Origin: Triatoma infestans
Lineage: Eukaryota > Arthropoda > Insecta > Hemiptera > Reduviidae
Assembly (NCBI GenBank): GCA_011037195.1
Contig: JAAEAF010006603.1
Coordinates: 1-64,000, forward strand
Direction: 5' to 3'
Length of the DNA: 64,000 bases
Within the stretch, counting starts at the first letter, position 1; each line of letters starts with the position of its first letter. Below the pieces are notes generated by a model, which was not told the DNA's origin, ran no database searches, and saw nothing but the letters and a program-made list of their open reading frames with translations. The position numbers were made by a program, and so were the translations under genes. Shown here in pieces: positions 56,826 to 64,000 of this stretch.

Positions 56826-57048
56826 TCAGAGACATTTTCTGTGGTAGCCTGCTTCATTTTGTGGTCATCGACCGGTTTTGGGCGTTCGCCCATCTTCAGG
56901 ATGCGTTTTTCAGACAGTGTGATAACAGAGACTTACACAGAGCAAATTCAGTTTACACACAAGTGTAATCGATGACCACAAAATGAAGCAGGCTACCACG
57001 GAAAATGTCTCTGATGTTTTCCAGCTTTGCGGAACCAACCACCACAAC
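56826..57048. mobile_element. Foldback element 'FB', copy d, with 15/16-bp target duplication
   Basis: Left arm ATCAGAGACATTTTCTGTGG, TAGCCTGCTTCATTTTGTGG, TCATCGACCGG; right arm is its complement extended to GGAACCAACCACCACAAC. TACTACAATACAACC (56811-56825) and TACTACAATTACAACC (57049-57064) flank it, differing by one inserted base. The left arm is again shorter than the right, as in copies b and c. Confidence 0.85.
56867..56904 (-). ncRNA. Hammerhead-like core with paired stem I, FB copy d left arm
   Basis: On the minus strand: CATC, CTGAAGA, T, GGGCGAACGCCC, AAAAC, CGGTC, GATG. Stem I is a perfect 4-bp CATC/GATG, and the C3-A9 box fits with N7 = A. The invariant G12 before AAA is changed to A, which should inactivate it. 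Confidence 0.45.
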
Positions 57049-57064
57049 TACTACAATTACAACC

Positions 57065-58934
57065 AGTCAGCAATCCATCTACTACCTTTTTACTACTCAG
57101 CCAGTCTGTATCTTTATTATTCTCTCGCTGCCTAACTTCTATTAACAGTGTGAAGTCCTTACATTTTGTTTTCTCTTTATTGTACAGTGATCTGCATTTA
57201 ATCTAGTTTATTTCTTATCTCATTTCTCCAAAATCCATTCTCACTTATTCTCTCTCTCTCCTTCTCACATCCATTATTAGGTATTTGGTCGGGAGTATAT
57301 TTAAGGATTCTTTCATAACAACTTTTCATCTTATTACATATTTCATTAGCCCTGTGCTATAATTAATGATGTAAAAATTAGAAAATCGATATATATATTT
57401 CTTTTTAATTTTTTTTTAAATATTGAATTTTTTCATAAAACATGTGCAACCAATTACAAAATGGCTAAAGTCGGGAATAAATCCCCCCACCCCACCCCCC
57501 AGTTACCTTTTCATATTTATTCTTATCGGAATGATGAAATTTTTTCACAATAAATATGTGTAGTATGTGAGTTGAGAGTATGGAGTTGCAAAAAAGCAAA
57601 GTGCCTTCAATAAGTAAGTAATTTTGCAATTGTATATTCTACTTAGAAAAGTATGTGTGTAGGAATAAATCGAATCTATACAGAACAGTGATCCGAGCAA
57701 GCTGGACTGTCGTAGGGGTTATTTATTTTTTTTTTTCTATTCTTATTCCAATTAAAAAACGGAAATAACAAAAAAAGTGAATTGTTATATTATATTTATT
57801 AACTTCGCCTTGCGCTCACTTTTTCTACACTTACGAGCCTACTAATCCCTACCAAAACGGAAATAGCGTATTAAACATAAAATATAGTTTAATTGATGGC
57901 TATAGGTTAGAAAAAAAACTGTACAATGCGCTAACCCAACTTGTTCCCAACTTGTGGGATGCGAACCGCTTGAGGGAGAGCAAAAATTATACTAATAATA
58001 GCGAAAAACGGTACAAAAGGGTTTATTTTACACCCATTCATTTACGGAAAGCTTTATTTCAATATTGTAACAACTTCATTTCTGTTGTGGTTATTTACGG
58101 TCAGGTCCTCGATGGTCGCTTTAACAAATCTTGGGAATGAATCTGATGTGAAAACCTCATACGACTCTATCTCAATGCACACATTGGAAAATTTTTGTAT
58201 GTGTTACACTTTGATATATAATTTGTGTTAAAATTTTTATTTTGCACGCATATTCTTGCATGGTAAGTAATAGTTATGTCCAACCTTCCGGATGGGGACA
58301 CACACCTTAACATTCTCTGGAATTGCCTTACTTCTCTTAACATTCTTAAGAAAATTCTGTTTCAAATGGTGCAAACCGCTTGAAATTTGCAATATTATAG
58401 CCGAATTTGCAATATTAACGCATTTCACAAAATCGTGACCAAAAACGTGACACAAAATGGCTTACTTTTATATATATGGAATAGATATATTAAAGTTTAG
58501 AGTCATTCTTCGAAAGAAGTTACCGCAAAGCCCGTTCCTATTAATGAATATAAAGTGCTGGAGTCTTTCTGAGCCACCTTGTCTTCTACATGAAATTTTT
58601 TATTTATTTTTAAGTCTTTTTATTTGCTTCAAGTGTGTACAACAAGAAAAAATGCACTACAATATCAATTATTATTCAAGACAACACCATGGTAATTACC
58701 GTCGGTGGAGCCGTTAAAAGCAATAGATAATACAAAAATATAAGAAGAAATTAATTATTTCTAGAACAAAATTAATACATCACTGGCAAATAAGGCAAAA
58801 AATCAGAGTAAACTAAGAAAAAAAAAAATTTCTTATTCATAACTTATAGAATAAATAAATTACCTGATCACAGAATAATAGACGCACAAATCACTATAAA
58901 CAATGGATTATAGTAATATAACTAGTTTCAATAA
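57065..58934. other. No gene recognised
   Basis: AT-rich DNA with T runs and a C-rich patch near 57486-57503. A minus-strand frame of 72 codons at 58237-58455 has no motif I know. A family R word lies near 58141-58165. Confidence 0.45.
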
Positions 58935-59300
58935 ATTTATTCAATTATTTAGGGCAAATACTGTTATAGGCAGGTTTACAATATAACCAATCTTCCGCAC
59001 CATTCTTCACCATTTAACAGAGCATTCATCTCCTCTCCGGAAAGTTGCTGCTTATCAAAATATTTTGTTCTGATTTCTATTAACTTCGAACATACGGCAT
59101 TGAAATGATAAGTCCCGTCTAGCACATCTTCATTACATAATTGGCAATAATTATTTTCGTCACAATTTTGCAAGTAACGAGGGTTTTCCTAAAATTAATG
59201 TTGCAGCTCGTGCCCTTTATAATCCAACGCATCTCACCCGAGAGAGAGACCGCTCTGCAGATAGTGTCGCTTATCCAAATCAAACCTTAAATCTCTGTAT
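58935..59300 (-). pseudogene. LINE ORF2 C-terminal fragment
   Basis: The minus strand gives YRDLRFDLDKRHYLQ near 59225-59290, then NYCQLCNEDVLDGTYHFNAV and CSKLIEIRTKYF (about 59055-59150). This matches the C-LC---E---HFL--C---I--KY pattern of LINE C-termini. Frames are broken between the blocks, and RT is absent. Confidence 0.6.
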
Positions 59301-59354
59301 AATTCTAGATGAAATAGGATGAATGGCTTTTGACGAAGAAAGACAAAGAATATT

Positions 59355-59560
59355 GTTGCGGTTGCATCGCAGATCTGGAAAGCATCAGAGATATTTCCAT
59401 GATAGCCTGCTTCTTTTGGACATCGTCCGGTTTTGGGCGTCCGCCCATCATTAGGATGTGTGTTTTCAAAACAGATTGATAGTACAGACTTGCAAAGAGC
59501 AATTCAGAGTATATAAACTGAATTTGCTCTGTGGGATATATCTCTAATATCTCGGAAAAT
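59355..59560. mobile_element. Foldback element 'FB', copy e
   Basis: The left arm is complete outward (GTTGCGGTTGCATCGCAG, GGAAAGCATCAGAGATATTT). The hammerhead-like core, read on the minus strand at about 59423-59460, has stem I ACATC/GATGT and a GGGCG-ACGCCC stem II, but CTAATGA and AAAAC in the core. The right arm is poor (GGGATATATCTCTAATATCTC). An inner inverted pair, GACTTGCAAAGAGCAATTC and TGAATTTGCTCTG, is kept. Confidence 0.7.
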
Positions 59561-61514
59561 ACCTCCGAAACTACATTTCTACTCCACGCATAACGGCACA
59601 AAGGAGTTAGGGAAAGAAGAACAACAATAATTACATTAAGCTATATTTATTTTTAAAGCTATATTATTATTATTATTAGTAAAGCAAATTTTATCCAATG
59701 TTTTTTTAATAAAATTAATAATGAGGAAAATGCATTGTTGTATTAAAAGTCTAATTATTATATTTATCTTCAAGTGAACCTGATTAAAAAAATAAAAACT
59801 AGGATCCGTGAAACAAGCTCAAGGATCATATTAAAATTATTAAGTGCCACATTGGACCAATTGCATTCAAGATATTAGTTTAAAGTTGATGAATAATTAT
59901 TGTACTCTAATTAAAAGTTAATGTGGGTAACATTTTTTAAAAATGTTTTAGGGATATGTGGGGGTGAGGAAAAGGGACTCCCAATAAATCATAAGAGTGT
60001 AATCAAAGGGTGCGGGTGAAAAAAAAAGGTTGGGAAACACTGCGCTAGGGTGTGGGAGTCTATTTCCGACTTTTACCTAACAAAATATGTAACGAAATTT
60101 TTTTTAATATTTTATTTTATAAATTAGGTCCTTCCAGAAAGTGAGAATTAAAATCCCGAGTATTATTGGTGTATGAATAACATATAATTTTTTTTTGCAC
60201 TATCGAATCTGTTTTTCTACGTTTCTGTTTTATTTTCTTTTATATCTTGCACATAACTTAATAGTTAAGGGAACCAAAAAAAATCTCCATTTTTCATTTT
60301 TAAAACTTGAACAAATAATTCTAGTTGCAAATTTATGCTTCATTATTAATAAATTTAACCTCAGTTTATTATAAGGTCTCACCCTGAAGATCTTAATGTT
60401 TTAAGAAAGAAATATTTTTCTAGAATTTTGCTAGGAGACCCATATGCGAATATTCTAATATAGAGATACTAGCCTCCTCCGCTGATGGGTTGATTTTTTT
60501 GTGAATGATTTATACCTTGATAACATTTTAGATCTTTTAAAAAAATTCTGGAAACGCTCCAGTGATAAGAAGAAGTAGAATTAGATATAGAGCTTGTTTC
60601 AGATGGAGATGATTTGTATGACCTTCTGTCAGACAAGGAAATTTAAAAGAGATTGCATAAACAGAATGAGAATCTGGTGTTGAAGTTGCACCTAAAGAAT
60701 CAGAAGTGGAATATACTTCATTTCTTCAGACAGAAATAGGGGACATCCTTCAAAAAGAGAATATTCATTGCTAAATATTTAGAATACAGCTATTCTAGTC
60801 CTAATCTTATCTTGACGTACCTAATTTTAATTGGGCTTCATTATAATTAAACTCATCATAGCACCTGTATCATAGCATCGAAGCATGCTAAAAACATAAA
60901 TCCCAACTGAGAAATTATTAGATGAATTATATATATTTATTGCTCAAATTTAGGAGTGATTTAAAGTATATTAATATGGGATTTAATTTGGATAATATAC
61001 CTGAAAAATGAGATAATAAAAATTCTGAACCAGCTATATTTTCGGAAAATATGCCAGCTTTGAAATTGTTTTAAGCAAAATTATTTAGAAACTGAAATTA
61101 GTGAGAACTTTTTTTAAAGTTCTCGAATGAATAAGTTAAAAAACAAAGCAATTGAAATGTTATATTGACAAATCATAATCAAATTTTAATATAATAATTA
61201 TTAAGGTACCTTATTGTCTGCGTTATTACTACTTTATTGTCAAGAATTGTCAATAGTTGTCAACATTTTCTGGAAATTTACTAAAATTTCAGAATCACTA
61301 TTTTAAAATGTTTACAAACATTGCCAGATGTCTTTACTTTCTAAGAATATAGTTACAAAAATCGTCACCAGATGCCAACACTTGCTCGGAATTTGCCGCC
61401 ACCATTTCTAAATGTTAACAAATATTGGCGCTAAATGCCTTCACCTCCGGGTAGTTAGAAAAGAGAGGGTTTTAAAAGGGATATACTCTGCGACCTGAAA
61501 GATCTATTGTGCCC
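59561..61514. other. No gene recognised
   Basis: AT-rich DNA. Around 60560-60660 the plus strand has an acidic frame (ELDIELVSDGDDLYDLLSDK) that resembles the acidic N-terminus of some transposases but cannot be assigned. At 61300-61440 a block of about 100 bases is repeated once imperfectly. Confidence 0.4.
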
Positions 61515-61701
61515 TTCGGAGCCTTCTCAGTGGACTCTCGGCCTCCAAGCAGTCTTCTCTAGCTACAGATAACACTGCCCATCATGAACAGAGATTGTAG
61601 AGGCTTCTAGGAATAGAAAATCTAAAAGCAGCATGCTGGATTCGATCCCGGGGCCTTCGCGTTGCTAGTCCAGCGCGCTAGCACAGAGTTAATCCCTTCC
61701 T
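61515..61701 (-). mobile_element. SINE family B, minus-strand copy
   Basis: CCTTCTCAGTGGACTCTCGG and CAGATAACACTGCCCATC correspond to the body. GATTCGATCCCGGGGCCTTC and CTAGTCCAGCGCGCTAGC are the reversed B-box and A-box regions at the right end. Confidence 0.8.
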
Positions 61702-62224
61702 TCTCCCTTAGCTTACGCCAATTAACTAGGGACGGATACCCTAGATTTTGTACTATTTGTCCTTGCCTGTAAAAGGGTAGAGTGTATGTAGTTTAAGTGT
61801 ATTGTGTCAGCGCCCGCTCTAGCGGTTACATCGCCACGGGCAAAAAGACAAATTGTCGCCCCTTAAGAATATATACACTACCGATTAGAAGTTTGGGATC
61901 AGTTAAAAAATTGGGTCTTGAACTACTTCACTATATTCGATCTTGTCCAATTGATATTCTTGCCACATCAAGTCCCCAATAGTTTCGTTCGCTGGAAGTT
62001 GAATAATGGCAATGAAAACCAATATTTTTAATAAATCTATGAGATTCTGGCTGAAGATTTTATCGACGTAAAGCAGCTCACCTCTAAAGATATGCTATAG
62101 AAAACTTGTGAAGTTTTTGGATGGTTCTGACATTCCTTTTAACTGGGTGGCTCTTGTGAGAAAAATGCTTTATCTATAGCAGCGCAGGAAAATGTTGGGT
62201 GGCGCAGCATGGGTCGTGGTCTCT
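61702..62224. other. No gene; isolated Tc1-type end sequence
   Basis: TACACTACCGATTAGAAGTT with TGGGATCAGTTAAAAA at 61873-61908 resembles the terminal repeat of a common Tc1/mariner group (CACTACCG--CAAAAGTTTGGG). No second end or transposase was found in the following 350 bases. Confidence 0.4.
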
Positions 62225-62650
62225 AATAACTTAAAAAATCGTTCTCTAAACTGACGTCAATGAAGTACTCAACTCTTCATATAACATCCTCTGTAGATTG
62301 ATGTGTCCCTTGGCTAATGGTAGTTCATTGTAACTATTAGGTGCAATATCATTAAAACCAGATTGATAGCTCAAATTAGAGTAGCTAGTGATCGTCATCC
62401 CAAGATTTTTTATAATGGAATAGATCCTTTTTTGATCGTAAAAGAGTTGCTTTACTTGTGCGGGGGGCAACAATGATAATATGCACTTTATTTTGGAATG
62501 CCAGTATTATAAATGTTTGAGAAGGCGGTTGTTAAATAGGTATTTACCTCCACACAGTTCTTATGTTTTTGCTAACTTACTAGATATAGAAAATAAAGAA
62601 AAGTTAAACCTTTTATTTTATCTCTGAGGCTTTCGAGGAAATCGTATACA
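62225..62650 (+). pseudogene. LINE ORF2 C-terminal fragment
   Basis: Plus-strand text at 62465-62640 reads NDNMHFILECQYYKCLRRRL, LNRYLPPHSSYVFANLLDI and ENKEKLNLLFYL. This matches the E--HF-L-CP-Y--LR---L ... F--LL---N end of LINE ORF2 proteins. Upstream (62340-62440) LIAQIRVAS and similar pieces fit the region before it. The first Cys pair is not clear. It is a truncated dead copy just upstream of a different, 5'-complete LINE. Confidence 0.6.
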
Positions 62651-62834
62651 TAGGTTTGTAAAGATACTGCTTTATTAATCAAGTATTTAGTATTATTTTA
62701 TAATTTGAAGATTAAGCTGTAATGCTTATCACGTTTCTTCTTGTGATGTTTGTATTTTTTGTTCAGTTTTCAGCAGAGGTCAGCCTCTTGCTATAGAAAT
62801 GTATAGTTTCTTTAGGCAATAAATAAATAAATAT

Positions 62835-63205
62835 TGAATGAAATTTCTCACGTGTGGCGTAGGGAGTTGGCGGTCCCAGCGCCCATCCATAGGATGCAAG
62901 CAGCCTCTCGCAAGCGTAACTCTTGCATGCAGCTACTTGGGGAGCAGCGTCCCCACGGGTCACATAGCTCAGTACACCATGCACATATTCACCAGAACAG
63001 TACACTTACGAACACACTACACACCCTACACAACAGACAAAGGCATTATCAATACACACGCTAGGGCTACCGACCCTAGTAAGGCCAGTGGCCATGGGGA
63101 GTAAACCCCTTAAAAAAATCCTGGCCCTCCAGGCTGGGGGTTGAGCGTTGGGTTGACCCCCCCACCTTGTAAAAAACTACCGTTCCGAAAACTGAATTAA
63201 AGAAA
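62835..63205 (+). other. 5' leader of an APE-type LINE
   Basis: A GC-richer segment precedes the endonuclease frame. It contains GGCCATGGGGAGTAAACCCC, TTAAAAAAATCCTGGCCCTC and GGGTTGAGCGTTGGGTTGAC, wording typical of the leader of this LINE type in arthropods. Frames of 76-112 codons here are unlikely to be genuine proteins. An internal RNA polymerase II promoter is expected, but no element can be pointed out. Confidence 0.5.
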
Positions 63206-64000
63206 ATGGATGAATACAATGGCAATAGACAAAGGCGAACCCAACGGAAAAAATCACAATGGAAAAAATATGACATTTCATTAGCCACATGGAACGTAAA
63301 TACGATGCTAAGACCGGGTAGAATGAAAGAAATTACCGACGAATTGATTAAGTTTAAAATTGATATTGCTGCGCTGCAGGAGACAAGATGGAAAGGAAAT
63401 GTAAGGATCGACAAGAAAGAATACTCTATTCTTTACAGTGGTCCGGAAAGCAGAACTGTACAAGCTGGAACTGGATTTTTTTTTTTTTTTTTATTAATGA
63501 TAAACTAAAAAAGTCAATGCTTCATTTTGAACCAATATCAGACAGACTATGTAAATTAAGGATCAAGGGTAGATTTCGAAATATATCCATATTTGCGATT
63601 TATGCTCCAACGGAAGACGCTGAGGACTCTATCAAAGAAGAATTTTATGATTGCCTTGGAAGTAGTATAGAAAAAGTTCCCCGATACGATACTCTGATAC
63701 TGATGGGGGAATTTAATGCTAAAATTGGCAAAGAAGAGACCCTAAAAAGAGTCGCAGGAAAATATTCGTTACACGATTCAACTAGTGAGAATGGCATGTT
63801 GTTGGCTCAATGCGCCGAAATGTACAAGCTACATATTAATTGCACAAGTTTCCCGCATAAAATTATACATATGGGAACTTGGAAAGCACCTGGGAGAGAT
63901 ATAGTGAATCAGATTGACCATGTGTTGATTTCAGCGAGGCACTCGTCTGATATTGATGTTCGAAGTTTACGCGGACCTAACTGTGACTCGGGGTTTTCTG
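63206..64000 (+). pseudogene. LINE ORF2 N-terminus: APE endonuclease domain, cut by window edge
   Basis: ATG 63206 starts a basic leader, then the endonuclease/exonuclease/phosphatase fold: ISLATWNVNTMLRPGRM (about residues 27-43), IAALQETRWKG, YSILYSGPE. A 17-T run at 63476-63492 shifts the frame. In the new frame FAIYAPTEDAEDS, LILMGEFNAKIGKE, IHMGTWKAPGRDIVNQIDHV and RGPNCDSGFS follow. The usual GDFNA motif has Glu for the catalytic Asp, and the expected DSDH near the end reads DSGF, so the catalytic His is lost. The type is RTE-like, often annotated as craniofacial development protein 2-like. The RT lies beyond the window. Confidence 0.85.

Noticed and set aside
60560..60660. piggyBac-like transposase N-terminus
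   Set aside because: Only a short acidic stretch fits and no catalytic domain follows.

Overview
The window looks like intergenic or intronic DNA from an animal nuclear genome, most likely an arthropod and probably an insect. The evidence is strong A+T bias, many A/T runs and microsatellites, no compact gene array, tRNA-derived SINEs, non-LTR (LINE) fragments, mariner/Tc1-type transposases, a Ty3/gypsy retrotransposon and Penelope-like material. I cannot name the species. I found no host protein gene I would defend; the best host candidate is a 71-base exon-like segment near 35.6 kb beside a TATA-like, GC-richer stretch, and it is weak.

Layout. 0-12 kb: AT-rich DNA with a LINE 3' fragment (3.4-4.2 kb), a PIF/Harbinger-like element with TTA target duplications (5.75-6.5 kb), a mariner transposase split by a solo LTR (8.0-9.5 kb) and a foldback element (10 kb). 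12-21 kb: a tRNA-Glu-derived SINE, mostly empty AT-rich DNA, a truncated SINE and a LINE 3' end. 21.1-29.7 kb: a nearly complete but broken Ty3/gypsy element on the minus strand, with two LTRs, PBS, PPT, gag, protease, RT, RNase H and integrase, and a SINE inserted in integrase. It also carries a 2.4-kb 3' non-coding region rich in short repeats. 29.8-33.7 kb: an inverted pair of SINEs, a foldback element, a decayed transposase and a LINE fragment flanked by an unusual 71-bp duplication. 33.7-41.8 kb: mostly AT-rich DNA with a decayed Tc1-like element and four SINE copies, one split by a solo LTR. 42.1-49.1 kb: a gag-protease remnant between short LTR-like direct repeats, LINE 3' and RT remnants, and a Penelope-type GIY-YIG remnant. 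49.1-64 kb: dispersed repeats, three more foldback elements, LINE 3' ends, and at the right edge the 5' part of an APE-type LINE running off the window.

The most interesting system is the foldback family (six copies or pieces: 10.0, 20.6, 30.9, 52.6, 56.9 and 59.4 kb). Arms carry a hammerhead-ribozyme-like core: CTGANGA, a GGGC/GCCC hairpin, GAAAC, and a loopless palindromic stem III ending in a UH cleavage triplet. Three copies are flanked by 10-16 bp target duplications of variable length, which points to target-primed reverse transcription rather than cut-and-paste. A separate core with a different, complementary stem I lies at 49.1 kb, and a Penelope-type GIY-YIG remnant is at 46.6-47.1 kb. 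Together these suggest a non-autonomous, Penelope-associated ribozyme retroelement in head-to-head form.

Insertions are nested in a readable order: LTR into SINE, LTR into mariner, SINE into gypsy integrase. The window therefore records several waves of transposition.
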